A DNA stretch of 64,000 nt from Paenibacillus xylanexedens (lineage in GTDB: Bacteria; Bacillota; Bacilli; Paenibacillales; Paenibacillaceae). Made by a program: the position numbers and the translations under genes. Shown piece by piece: positions 9,065-17,058 of this stretch. Under the pieces are notes generated by a model. That model made no database searches, had not been told where the DNA came from, and saw only the letters and a list, made by a program, of their open reading frames with translations. Positions within the stretch are counted from its first letter, which is position 1. The number at the start of each line of letters is the position of its first letter. The stretch covers positions 303,492 to 367,491 of the forward strand of contig NZ_VEIO01000003.1 of the NCBI RefSeq assembly GCF_007680605.1. Direction: 5' to 3'.

Positions 9065-9982
9065 TTACCAGAGTGACATTTTGGTCAGGCGGCGAGTCAG
9101 GGTATTGGCTGCAAAAACAAGGATAAAGGTGATGATGGAGTTGAATAGTCCAATAGCTGTGGCGAAGCCATAGTTCTGACCCTCGATCCCCATACGGTAC
9201 ACATAAGTGGACAGTACGTCTGCCGTTTCATATGTAGCTCCGTTATAGAGCAGGTATACTTTCTCGAAGCCTACGCTCATAATGCCGCCGAGCGACAGAA
9301 GAAGCAGAATCACGATGGTCGGTTTAATGCTTGGCAGAGTGAGATGCCACAACTCCTGGAACTTGTTCACGCCATCGATTTTGCCGGAGTCATACATCTC
9401 GGGGTCAATGCCCATAATGGCTGCGATGTAGATGATGGAGCTGAAACCAAAGCTCTGCCAGATGTCCGAACTTGTGAAGATGGTACGGAACCAGCTTGCA
9501 TCCATCATGAAGTTTATTTTTTCCATGCCGAGACTTGCGATCAGGGTGTTGATAATACCATCTGTTGGTGATAGGAAGTTGATTATAATACCGGCCACCA
9601 CAACGGTGGAGATAAAGTGAGGAAGATAAGTTACGGTTTGCGCGAAGCGTTTAAAGGTTCGGTTCTTAATCTCTACGATGCAGACTGCAAACAGAATCGG
9701 GATGGAGAAACCGAACAAGAGTGGCAGAAAGGCAAGCAAAAAGGTATTACGCAGCAGCCGCCAGAAGTAAATCGAGTTGACGAACTGCTCAAACCAGCGC
9801 AGCCCCACCCATTCGCCGCTGAACATGCCCTGACCCGGTATAAAGTTACGAAAGGCAAGCAGTACACCCGGCATGGGCAGGTACATGAAGATGAGATAAT
9901 ACAGAAAGATTGGTGAGAACATCAGCAGCAAATACTTATCCCGCCGAATCAGACTGAACAGCGTGGACATGCGTTTTTTCAA
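9065..9982 (-). CDS. Carbohydrate ABC transporter permease (YteP/LplB-like), first gene of pectin operon
   Basis: The 305-residue membrane protein has an N-terminal LLLMFSPIFLYYLIFMYLPM segment and an EAA loop (YDSGKIDGVNKFQELWHLTL) typical of LplB/YteP permeases. The frame extends to a TTG at 10006, but that TTG lies just upstream of the ribosome site AAGGGGAG. I therefore prefer TTG at 9982, eight bases after that site (LKKRMSTLFSL). It pairs with the 8154 permease. The region upstream holds two operator-like palindromes and a cre-like element. Confidence 0.9.
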   Translation of the reverse strand: MKKRMSTLFSLIRRDKYLLLMFSPIFLYYLIFMYLPMPGVLLAFRNFIPGQGMFSGEWVGLRWFEQFVNSIYFWRLLRNTFLLAFLPLLFGFSIPILFAVCIVEIKNRTFKRFAQTVTYLPHFISTVVVAGIIINFLSPTDGIINTLIASLGMEKINFMMDASWFRTIFTSSDIWQSFGFSSIIYIAAIMGIDPEMYDSGKIDGVNKFQELWHLTLPSIKPTIVILLLLSLGGIMSVGFEKVYLLYNGATYETADVLSTYVYRMGIEGQNYGFATAIGLFNSIITFILVFAANTLTRRLTKMSLW

Positions 9983-10006
9983 CGTAAACACTCCCCTTCG
10001 TCTCAA

Positions 10007-10024
10007 AATTACAACGTTTGAATT
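10007..10024. promoter_or_regulatory. Operator-like palindrome O1 of pectin operon
   Basis: AATTACAACGTTTGAATT matches the perfect palindrome at 10183-10200 at 16 of 18 positions and keeps the central CG of LacI-family operators. It lies 25 bp before the proposed start of the first permease gene. Binding by the operon's own LacI protein is inferred. Confidence 0.6.
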
Positions 10025-10182
10025 TTTTAATAAAAAAAATCTCTATTCCCCTAACACATCTGATATTGGGCCAACTCCAATTTTGTAGAAATCCATACTA
10101 TATCGTATAGATTATAGAAAAACGCGTTAGTTCAATCTCATTCCCGTCTCAATTATGCCTTATCAAATCTTACATCCCCCAT

Positions 10183-10200
10183 AATTACAACGTTGTAATT
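10183..10200. promoter_or_regulatory. Operator-like perfect palindrome O2 of pectin operon
   Basis: AATTACAACGTTGTAATT is an 18-bp perfect palindrome with central CG. Its centre is 176 bp from that of the near-copy at 10007-10024, which would suit a DNA loop. An ATTATA at 10111-10116 (TATAAT on the minus strand) between the two sites could be the operon's -10 element, but no good -35 was found. Confidence 0.65.
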
Positions 10201-10210
10201 TTAATTTAAA

Positions 10211-10224
10211 TGAATACGCTTACA
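10211..10224. promoter_or_regulatory. cre-like site (CcpA catabolite repression)
   Basis: TGAATACGCTTACA matches the cre consensus TGWNANCGNTNWCA at all but one position (T for A at position 5). It lies just upstream of operator O2, where carbon catabolite repression of a pectin operon would be expected. Confidence 0.5.
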
Positions 10225-10352
10225 TAAACTTTTTTCTCATCTTAGCAGAGTCTTGAATGTTTAGCAACAACAAAATCAGGGACACCTTGTAACTTTTAAA
10301 AATATCCCCACCGATGCATACGCAAATTGCCTGATACCTGTATTCGAATACG

Positions 10353-10389
10353 AAAAAAAGAGGCAGAAATCGTGTTGCTATTCTGCCTC
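10353..10389 (-). terminator. Terminator of the AraC gene
   Basis: On the minus strand the stem GAGGCAGAA/TTCTGCCTC (10381-10389 with 10360-10368) is followed by seven T residues (complement of 10353-10359). It separates the AraC transcript from the pectin operon promoter region. Confidence 0.85.
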
Positions 10390-10410
10390 AACATGTATGA
10401 CTACTGCATA

Positions 10411-11295
10411 TCATAACTGATTGCGGAACTGCATCGGTGTCACACCCTTGACGCGCTGAAACGCTCTGTAGAACTGACTGACATGCGAGAATCCCAGTGC
10501 AAAGCTGATTGCCGTCACCGATTCGGTTGTATTACGCAGACAACGGACGGCTTCCTCCACACGTAAATTCAGTAGATACTGGTACGGTGTTGAACCCGTC
10601 AACATCTTGAACGAGCGCATAAAATGGTACCTGCTCTGGTGCGCTACCGTTGCCATCGAGTCAATATCTATCGCGCTTGTAAAATCACTGTGAATGTACT
10701 CCAATACACGCTGCATATGAGGATCTATTCCTGGATTACTTCCGGCTGCACCAAGGAAATAAGGTCGATTATGACAAGGCAGCGATAGTCCCTCTGTTTT
10801 CCCGGACCATATGGAGCCAGCTTCTCTTGCCAATCCGTGCGAATACCCGGATATAGATAATATGCGTTCAAGATACTGCTCTACTGCCAGCTCAGTCTCC
10901 TGAATGAGCAACGGGTCCGGTTCATCCTCCAGCCCGGTCACATGCCAACCCCGGAACAGCCTGCTGATCTCCGCGGGATCAAAAGCTTGAGTGACCTGTA
11001 ATTCTGAAGGGACTGCTGTTGAACTCTGATTCGCAAGCCTTCCCGGCAGGTTACGAAATTTGATCACAATGACGGCTGCATCAGAACCAATCTCAAAAAA
11101 GTGCTCCGTCCGGGGATGGGCAATGATTCCTGATCCGGCCTGCAATGAATATGTCTGTTGTTCCTGCACCAGCAAGCATTGACCCTTAATTGGCAGGGTT
11201 ACCTGATACCAATCATCATGAACATGGGGTTCATTGGCGAACCCGCCAGAAGCTTTCCATAACTCCAAACCATTGAATGCCATGTTTAATTCCAT
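10411..11295 (-). CDS. AraC-family transcriptional regulator with cupin sensor domain
   Basis: The 294-residue protein has an N-terminal cupin region (EPHVHDDWYQVTLPIKGQ near 22-39) and a C-terminal AraC/XylS double HTH, with IDSMATVAHQSRYHFMRSFK near 200-219 and ITAISFALGFSHVSQFYRAF near 254-275. AGGTGA eight bases before the ATG at 11295 supports the start. It has its own terminator, so it is not co-transcribed with the pectin operon. It is divergent from the Fsr-like exporter at 11411 (115-bp gap), its most likely target; control of the pectin operon is an alternative. The ligand is unknown. Confidence 0.9.
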   Translation of the reverse strand: MELNMAFNGLELWKASGGFANEPHVHDDWYQVTLPIKGQCLLVQEQQTYSLQAGSGIIAHPRTEHFFEIGSDAAVIVIKFRNLPGRLANQSSTAVPSELQVTQAFDPAEISRLFRGWHVTGLEDEPDPLLIQETELAVEQYLERILSISGYSHGLAREAGSIWSGKTEGLSLPCHNRPYFLGAAGSNPGIDPHMQRVLEYIHSDFTSAIDIDSMATVAHQSRYHFMRSFKMLTGSTPYQYLLNLRVEEAVRCLRNTTESVTAISFALGFSHVSQFYRAFQRVKGVTPMQFRNQL

Positions 11296-11410
11296 CGTTT
11301 CTCACCTGCTGACATTATAGCAAATCGTGCTTGTTTTCCAAGCACTTTTCACAAAGACAAGCTCTATAACAATCTTTTATTATGGATAAAAATATCCGAG
11401 GTGATCTAAA

Positions 11411-12640
11411 ATGGCTCAAGCCGCCCTAAACAAAATTCAATTAAACCACGCAGCAAACTGGGCCCTTGCAGGGGTGAGCTTCGCCCATCTGCTGAATGAT
11501 GCCATGCAAACGGTGGTTACATCTGCCTTCCCGCTGTTTCAACAAGCCATGCATCTCAGCTTTGCACAGATGGGCTGGATTGCCTTTGCACTAAACATCA
11601 CTGCTTCGGTGCTGCAACCGCTGGTCGGATATATATCCGATCGCAAACCCATGCCTATTCTGCTGCCTGGCGGCATGGTATTTTCCCTGTTCGGGATTCT
11701 CGGCTTCGCTTTCTCGTCATCGTTATGGATGCTGCTCGTATCCGCATCGCTGATTGGCATCGGCTCATCCATTCTTCATCCCGAATCCTCGCGTGTTGCA
11801 CATCTGGCTGCTGGTCGAGGGCGCGGTATGGCACAGTCCATCTTTCAGGTTGGCGGGAATACGGGACAAGCTCTCGCTCCCCTATTGGTGGCTTTTGTGC
11901 TTCTTCCCCATGGTCAGTTACAATTTCTATGGCTAATGGCCTTTGCACTTATCGGCATCCTTATCCAGGCTTCAGTCAGCCGTTGGTACAAAAACAAGCT
12001 GAACGTTGTACGCCCCCATCGGACACAGTCCGTACAGCACGCGCTGCATGAATCAGAAGCAACGCCTCAGCCTGTGAGTCGAAGACGAATCGTCATATCC
12101 ATGAGCGTTCTCATCCTGTTGTTATTCTCCAAGTTTGTTTATATTGCGGCTATGACAGGGTACTACGCCTTCTATTACACGGATGTGCATCATCTTCCAC
12201 TCTCCAAGGCGCAGCTCTGCTTGTTTATCCTTCAGTTTGCAGGCATGGTTGGAACCCTGCTTGGCGGACCACTCGCAGATCGTTATGGGCGTAAACCGAT
12301 GATCTGGTTTTCCATTGCAGGTACGGCTCCGTTCTCACTGTTGCTCCCGTATGCAGGTCCCGTCCTATCTATGGTGTTATGCGGTATTATTGGTTTAATC
12401 CTGATGTCGGGCTTCAGTGTTATTATTGTCTACGCGCAGGAATTGCTGCCGCGTCACATTGGAACCGTATCAGGTTTGTTTTTTGGCCTGTCATTTGGTA
12501 TGGCTGGGCTGGGCTCGGTTGTCATTGGTTCTCTGATCGATGTGACCAGCATTTCCTTCGTCATCCGATTATGTTCCTTTTTGCCCCTGATCGGCGTGTG
12601 TGCCGTATTCTTGCGCAGTGATCCAGCCGCTAAAGCTTAA
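11411..12640 (+). CDS. MFS transporter, Fsr (fosmidomycin resistance)-like
   Basis: The 409-residue membrane protein has about 12 TM segments. Its N-terminal half (SFAHLLNDAMQTVVTSAFP near 24-42, GIGSSILHPESSRVAH near 115-130, FQVGGNTGQALAPL near 145-158) matches the Fsr family of drug-proton exporters. RYGRKP near 295 is the repeated MFS loop motif. GAGGTGATCTAAA precedes the ATG. It is divergent from the AraC gene and 86 bp upstream of an ABC ATPase gene on the same strand. The true substrate is not known; the Fsr name reflects family resemblance only. Confidence 0.87.
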   Translation: MAQAALNKIQLNHAANWALAGVSFAHLLNDAMQTVVTSAFPLFQQAMHLSFAQMGWIAFALNITASVLQPLVGYISDRKPMPILLPGGMVFSLFGILGFAFSSSLWMLLVSASLIGIGSSILHPESSRVAHLAAGRGRGMAQSIFQVGGNTGQALAPLLVAFVLLPHGQLQFLWLMAFALIGILIQASVSRWYKNKLNVVRPHRTQSVQHALHESEATPQPVSRRRIVISMSVLILLLFSKFVYIAAMTGYYAFYYTDVHHLPLSKAQLCLFILQFAGMVGTLLGGPLADRYGRKPMIWFSIAGTAPFSLLLPYAGPVLSMVLCGIIGLILMSGFSVIIVYAQELLPRHIGTVSGLFFGLSFGMAGLGSVVIGSLIDVTSISFVIRLCSFLPLIGVCAVFLRSDPAAKA

Positions 12641-12726
12641 CAAGCTATTGAAACCTCCATGGCAGGTTCAATACAATTAGTGGAGAAGCGGAAGCGCGAT
12701 ATTGAACAGAGAGGAGGCATCGTTAG

Positions 12727-13512
12727 ATGATCATTGATGTACAGCATGTGACTTGGAAAAGAGGAGATCTCACTCTGCTGCACGATGTCAGCTGGCGTGT
12801 AAACAGAGGCGAACACTGGGCGCTGCTTGGCCTGAACGGCTCCGGCAAAACAACGCTCCTCAATATGATTACCGGTTATTTATGGCCTACGGAAGGAAGA
12901 ATCTCAGTACTGGGTCATGAATATGGCAGTGTAGATCTGAGGGAGCTTCGAAAATCGATTGGCTGGGTAAGCTCCTCCCTGCAGGAGAAACTGTACGCTT
13001 CTGATCGCACGCAATATGTCGTGATTAGTGGGAAACACGCTACAATTGGTCTGTATGACAAACTGGCAGACCAAGATTTGGATCAGGCGATGCACTGGAT
13101 GCAAACGCTGGGCTGCCAGCATCTGTGGGATCGCGAGTATCGCACCTGCTCGCAGGGGGAGAAGCAGAAACTGCTCATTGCCCGTGCCCTGATGGCGAAT
13201 CCACAGCTGCTCATTCTGGATGAGCCTTGTAACGGGCTTGATCTGTTCTCCAGAGAGCATCTACTAGACAGCATCGGTGAACTGACGGCACGTTCAGACG
13301 CACCTTCGCTGATCTATGTTACGCATCACACCGAGGAGATTCTGCCCGTCTTCCGGCACAGCCTTTTTCTCCGTCGGGGTGAAATTTTCGGCAGCGGATT
13401 AACTGCTGATCTGATGACACAGGTTGTATTAAGTGATTTCTTTGAAGCTCCGGTAGAAGTAGATCAGCATGGAGAACGGGTTTATGTACGAGCAACAGCA
13501 TCCAAAGGTTAA
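12727..13512 (+). CDS. ABC transporter ATP-binding protein (YlmA-like)
   Basis: The 261-residue single ATPase domain has Walker A GLNGSGKT (35-42), an atypical signature CSQGEKQK (141-148) and Walker B LLILDEP (161-167). The family resembles B. subtilis YlmA and the ModF group, which often lack an adjacent permease. None is present here, so either it works with a permease elsewhere or it has a non-transport role. A run resembling a ribosome site (AGAGGAGG) ends about 10 nt before the ATG. It is followed by a strong symmetrical hairpin. Cotranscription with the Fsr-like gene is possible. Confidence 0.87.
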   Translation: MIIDVQHVTWKRGDLTLLHDVSWRVNRGEHWALLGLNGSGKTTLLNMITGYLWPTEGRISVLGHEYGSVDLRELRKSIGWVSSSLQEKLYASDRTQYVVISGKHATIGLYDKLADQDLDQAMHWMQTLGCQHLWDREYRTCSQGEKQKLLIARALMANPQLLILDEPCNGLDLFSREHLLDSIGELTARSDAPSLIYVTHHTEEILPVFRHSLFLRRGEIFGSGLTADLMTQVVLSDFFEAPVEVDQHGERVYVRATASKG

Positions 13513-13556
13513 AATTATCCGCATCCCATCGGAACAGAGAAAGGCAAAATGAAACG

Positions 13557-13603
13557 AGAAAGCCCAAAGACTTATCCACATGTGGATAGTTTTTGGGCTT
13601 TCT
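13557..13603. terminator. Long symmetrical hairpin (bidirectional terminator)
   Basis: Outer arms AGAAAGCCCAAA (13557-13568) and TTTGGGCTTTCT (13592-13603) enclose an inner palindrome ATCCACATGTGGAT (13573-13586). It lies between the convergent ABC ATPase and methyltransferase genes. Confidence 0.75.
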
Positions 13604-13694
13604 ACTCCTATATATTGTGTTATCCACGGTTTTCTGTGTAAAACTTTCGCTAAACTGAGTATAACTTCGCTTCTAAGTTTGCCTCTTCCTAAGC

Positions 13695-14423
13695 CTATTT
13701 TCGTGCGGAGAGAAACAGAAAAAGCGGAATACGCTGTCTGCGCTGATACGTCTCCTCATCGACGAACTCCGCCCGCCTCGGTGCTGATTCACGCAATTGC
13801 TCCACTCGGAATCCAGCTTCCTGCAGGGCCATGTAATACGATTCAATGGTACGGTGCATTTTCTGGACGGAACCGCCAAGCCACCGCTGCTCCCGAAACC
13901 CTTCAACGAAGTATTGATCTACGATCCAATTGGTTCGTGTTCCGGAGGGCTGCAGCGTTGAAGTTATCACCGGGTGTTCTACCGAGAAAACAAAGACTCC
14001 CTCCTTTTTAAGTGCGCCATACACTTTGCGAAAGAGGCTTTCAACATCCTCGATGTAGTGGATCGCCAATCTTGAAATGGCAAGGTCATATGAATTTACA
14101 GGATACGTCCACTCTTCAAGATAAGATTGCTCAATCCGGGCATTCAATCCCTGAACGGACTTGCGGGCAACCCGAACCATATTCGTTGAACCTTCGACAC
14201 CTGTATAAGCCAAGCCATTATACCTCTCGGCGAGTAGTTCTACAGCAAATTTTGCGTCTCCGCAGCCGAGATCGAGAATATGTTTACCAGTAACATCCCC
14301 GATCATCTCCAGCATAACCGGTCGCTCCAACGTATCATTGGCGTTATCCTGACCTTGCCGACGTTCCATATACGTCTCAAATACCGCGTCATTATCGTAA
14401 AAATCAGAACCTCTTTCACTCAT
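13695..14423 (-). CDS. Class I SAM-dependent methyltransferase
   Basis: The 242-residue protein shows methyltransferase motif I HILDLGCGDAKF (near 49-60) and an ISRLAIHYIED post-I/motif II region, a layout shared with UbiE/Methyltransf_11 enzymes that methylate small molecules. ATG at 14423 has GGAGG 11 bases upstream; the first in-frame ATG (14441) lies before that ribosome site and is less likely. It is flanked by terminator-like hairpins on both sides, so it is probably monocistronic. The substrate cannot be inferred. Confidence 0.85.
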   Translation of the reverse strand: MSERGSDFYDNDAVFETYMERRQGQDNANDTLERPVMLEMIGDVTGKHILDLGCGDAKFAVELLAERYNGLAYTGVEGSTNMVRVARKSVQGLNARIEQSYLEEWTYPVNSYDLAISRLAIHYIEDVESLFRKVYGALKKEGVFVFSVEHPVITSTLQPSGTRTNWIVDQYFVEGFREQRWLGGSVQKMHRTIESYYMALQEAGFRVEQLRESAPRRAEFVDEETYQRRQRIPLFLFLSARK

Positions 14424-14528
14424 ACCTGCACAGACCTCCATATTATGAGTTATACTCTAGTCCGGTTCACCCTGCTACCCACTATAATCTGTAAAAGTAT
14501 ACCGGATTCAGGCAACCTTCACCATAAT

Positions 14529-14565
14529 AAAAAAGCTGCTTGCCGGAGTTTAGTCCGCAAACAGC
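14529..14565 (-). terminator. Terminator of the exopolysaccharide cluster
   Basis: Minus-strand stem GCTGTTTGCGGA / TCCGGCAAGCAGC followed by TTTTTT (complement of 14529-14534), 31 bp after the glycosyltransferase stop. Confidence 0.8.
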
Positions 14566-14595
14566 CTTCTTGGCAAACTTTTGGTTCGTTTATCC

Positions 14596-15891
14596 CTAGC
14601 CAAATCGCTCTGTTTTGTACCATTTGCTCTCGCGTTTTCGAATCTTGTCCATCAGCAGATTATAGAAAGCACGAATCGAGATCAAAATGAAGAGCTGAGC
14701 ATAGGTGAAATACGATACGCACGCATAGATAAAGTTACGGGTGTTGCTCTGCCCGATATCTGCCGCCAGTGCCAGATTGATCTGAAGAACATAGATAAAA
14801 TACATCAGTGCCCAACCAATAACCAGGTAGACGTAGGCGTCCCCGGCAAACTGGAATGGAGAACTGACCTCCGGTTTGAATATTGCGATAACCTGATAAA
14901 CAAGGTTAACCACAAAGATAATGTCCGACACAATAATAGCCAACATAAACCAGAAGTAACTGACCGCATAGTAGAGGACAAGCAATTTATTGCGCCAGCT
15001 GGAACGGTTGAACAGGTTATGAATGTTGTCCAGAACTACCTGGTAATTCCCCTTGGCCCAGCGTTCACGCTGTTTCATGTATACACCAAGCTGTTCCGGT
15101 TCCTGCTGATACGCTTCCGCTTGCGGCGCAAGGGCAACCAGCTGTCCCCGGTTCATAATTTCAAACGACAACGCCGTATCTTCCGTAATGGCCGTCACAT
15201 CCCATCCGCCAATTTCCCGGATCAGGCTTGTCTTAATAATATAATTCGTGCCCGGAATTGTCCCCAGCTTAAAAAGCTCCCACAGCCCGGTGTGATAGAC
15301 ACGCTGAGACGTGATAATTTCGAGATTAATACATTTGGAGAGAAAATTCTGCCCGCGGTTACGCGCTTTGTTTCGGCCAAACACGACCCCGTACTGTTCA
15401 GGATTCTCCAGTGATTTTTGCGCGAGGAACATCAGTGAATTTCGCTCCGGTGCAGCGTCTGCATCAAATATACAGATCCAGTCTCCGGTTGCCAGTTCCA
15501 GTCCATCGTTGAGCGCACCAGATTTGCCACCCGTACCTTTGCGTTCAAGTACGGTAACGTTACGGTGCACATAACTGGTCTGTCCAAGGAACGATTTTAA
15601 CCGATCGGCTGTGTCATCCGTGCAATTATCTGCAATGACAATGACCTGCACCTTATCCTCCGGATAGTTCAGTCGCAAGATATGCTCCACTGTTGCCACG
15701 ATGACCAGACCTTCGTTATGGGCAGGTACCATAACCGTGACGTTCGGATAATGATCCATATTTTCCGGAATCTGAATGCCCTTCTTCTCCTGCTTGTGGA
15801 TAAAACGAATAGCCCCGGCCATAATGACGATCGATTCGAACACAGCGATCCAAATACTGAATATCGATAAGATCAGAATGAAATCAGCCAT
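14596..15891 (-). CDS. Membrane glycosyltransferase family 2 (polysaccharide synthase, YdaM/PgaC-like)
   Basis: The 431-residue processive GT2 enzyme has an N-terminal TM segment, the nucleotide-binding start VMVPAHNEG, the metal-binding DADAAP, TED in TAITEDTALSFE, the QxxRW-type motif QRERWAKGN, and three or four C-terminal TM segments. These mark cellulose/poly-GlcNAc-type synthases. ATG at 15891 has GGAGGAAAACGG upstream; the frame's earlier ATG (15909) lacks a site. The start overlaps the upstream 47-residue gene by 8 nt. With the GH8-like and degenerate GGDEF genes the order resembles the B. subtilis ydaJKLMN and Listeria pss clusters, whose EPS synthesis is activated by c-di-GMP. The polymer is unknown. 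Confidence 0.9.
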   Translation of the reverse strand: MADFILILSIFSIWIAVFESIVIMAGAIRFIHKQEKKGIQIPENMDHYPNVTVMVPAHNEGLVIVATVEHILRLNYPEDKVQVIVIADNCTDDTADRLKSFLGQTSYVHRNVTVLERKGTGGKSGALNDGLELATGDWICIFDADAAPERNSLMFLAQKSLENPEQYGVVFGRNKARNRGQNFLSKCINLEIITSQRVYHTGLWELFKLGTIPGTNYIIKTSLIREIGGWDVTAITEDTALSFEIMNRGQLVALAPQAEAYQQEPEQLGVYMKQRERWAKGNYQVVLDNIHNLFNRSSWRNKLLVLYYAVSYFWFMLAIIVSDIIFVVNLVYQVIAIFKPEVSSPFQFAGDAYVYLVIGWALMYFIYVLQINLALAADIGQSNTRNFIYACVSYFTYAQLFILISIRAFYNLLMDKIRKRESKWYKTERFG

Positions 15892-16027
15892 CCGTTTTCC
15901 TCCGATCATACCTTCGAATTACTCTTGAGCGAAATCGGAGCGTGGCAATCGTTAATCCGATGGTAAACACCACAAAAATACAACTGACGGCAATACAGAT
16001 CGGGATAAACCAGGACATATAATCCAT
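15884..16027 (-). CDS. Small membrane protein of the exopolysaccharide cluster (47 aa)
   Basis: A short ORF wedged between the degenerate GGDEF gene and the GT2 gene. The protein starts MDYMSWFIPICIAVSC, has one TM helix (about residues 5-30) and a strongly basic tail (RFRSRVIRRYDRRKTDG). AAAGGAG eight bases before the ATG and the 8-nt overlap with the synthase start support expression and translational coupling. Small membrane subunits assist several polysaccharide synthases (for example PgaD with PgaC), so a synthase partner is a reasonable guess. I recognise no family. Confidence 0.72.
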   Translation of the reverse strand: MDYMSWFIPICIAVSCIFVVFTIGLTIATLRFRSRVIRRYDRRKTDG

Positions 16028-16045
16028 CCGCCTCGCTCCTTTCGG

Positions 16046-16939
16046 TTAAATATATTCCCCGATTAAATCCGTCTCCGTGTTTCGTTCCAGCGCTGCCAGG
16101 ACAGCGTCAAGATTGTCATACTTGCTGAATTGTTCCTTCTGAAAAACCAGTGCACCTGATTTGATAATGGTCTGGAGCTGGTTCCCCTTTTTATCGAGCA
16201 CATCCAAATCCATAATATTTTTTTTAATCCTTCGCGTTAACATAGGCAGGTAATCCACATTGACCATCGGACACAAAATGACAAATCGTCCGCGGTCTAC
16301 AAAAAATTTGTGATCCTCATATCGAATTTGCTTCTGAATCGACTGTGAGATCTCAAGCAGCAACTGGGAATATCGAACTGAACCAAGCGACTCCTGCACA
16401 AGCGGCAGAAATTCAATCTTAAACATGGCGATGCTGAATCCATAGCAGTCTGAATAACGTCTGGCAAGGTTGCTCTGTTTAACCAATGTATCTCCAAGCG
16501 CTTCCTTATTGCCCAGCGTTGTATCCAGATCGATCTCTGGATTATAATCCTTCATCTGCTCCAGACGTTCGATCACCCGTGCACTTCGCACAAGTCTTCT
16601 TTTGATATAAGCAGCAATTGCCGTGTTCGCCGGAATAAGCAGCCACCAGGAAAACACGAGCGCATTGGGTTCTGCAAAAGTCACGAGCCACACAAAATAA
16701 GTGACCAAGTATACAAATATCAGTACGACGGATACACCGACAGGAAGCAAAAGCCCTGCGGCTAGCGCCCCTAATGACGCTATGCTAAATACAACATCCA
16801 GCTTGGTGTAGCTTTGATTCATGTACAAGTGGAGATATACAAAGAACTGCTGTACGATGGCGAGACTAATCAAGATTGCGTAACCCCAGGCCAGACGCTG
16901 GGTAGGTGCGTTATTTCTCATAGTCCTCCTTCTCTGCAT
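16046..16939 (-). CDS. Degenerate GGDEF protein, probable c-di-GMP receptor (YdaK-like)
   Basis: The 297-residue protein has about four to five N-terminal TM segments (to about residue 115) and a C-terminal GGDEF-fold domain. The catalytic GG(D/E)EF is replaced by DRGRF, so it should not make c-di-GMP. The inhibitory-site motif RxxD is kept as RYED, five residues before that position, exactly the canonical spacing. This combination identifies a c-di-GMP-binding effector. It lies in one transcriptional direction with a GH8-like protein upstream and a synthase downstream, so it probably activates the synthase. The start may be 16939 or 16921: AAGGAGG lies only 3 nt before the second ATG. Confidence 0.85.
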   Translation of the reverse strand: MQRRRTMRNNAPTQRLAWGYAILISLAIVQQFFVYLHLYMNQSYTKLDVVFSIASLGALAAGLLLPVGVSVVLIFVYLVTYFVWLVTFAEPNALVFSWWLLIPANTAIAAYIKRRLVRSARVIERLEQMKDYNPEIDLDTTLGNKEALGDTLVKQSNLARRYSDCYGFSIAMFKIEFLPLVQESLGSVRYSQLLLEISQSIQKQIRYEDHKFFVDRGRFVILCPMVNVDYLPMLTRRIKKNIMDLDVLDKKGNQLQTIIKSGALVFQKEQFSKYDNLDAVLAALERNTETDLIGEYI

Positions 16940-17058
16940 CGAATTTCAGAATGACTCGGTGCCAACACCTCTTTTTTATTAACCGAAACTTCAACAAAAA
17001 TCGACAATTAAAGACAATAATATAGTAACATATAATCTCGGATTATATAAATAAATTT

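Noticed and set aside
13319..13627. 102-codon minus-strand ORF over the end of the ABC ATPase gene
   Set aside because: It runs through the ATPase coding region and the terminator hairpin and has no ribosome site.
16046..16939. Active diguanylate cyclase
   Set aside because: The GGDEF motif is DRGRF, lacking the glycines and acidic residues needed for catalysis; only the binding I-site is kept.
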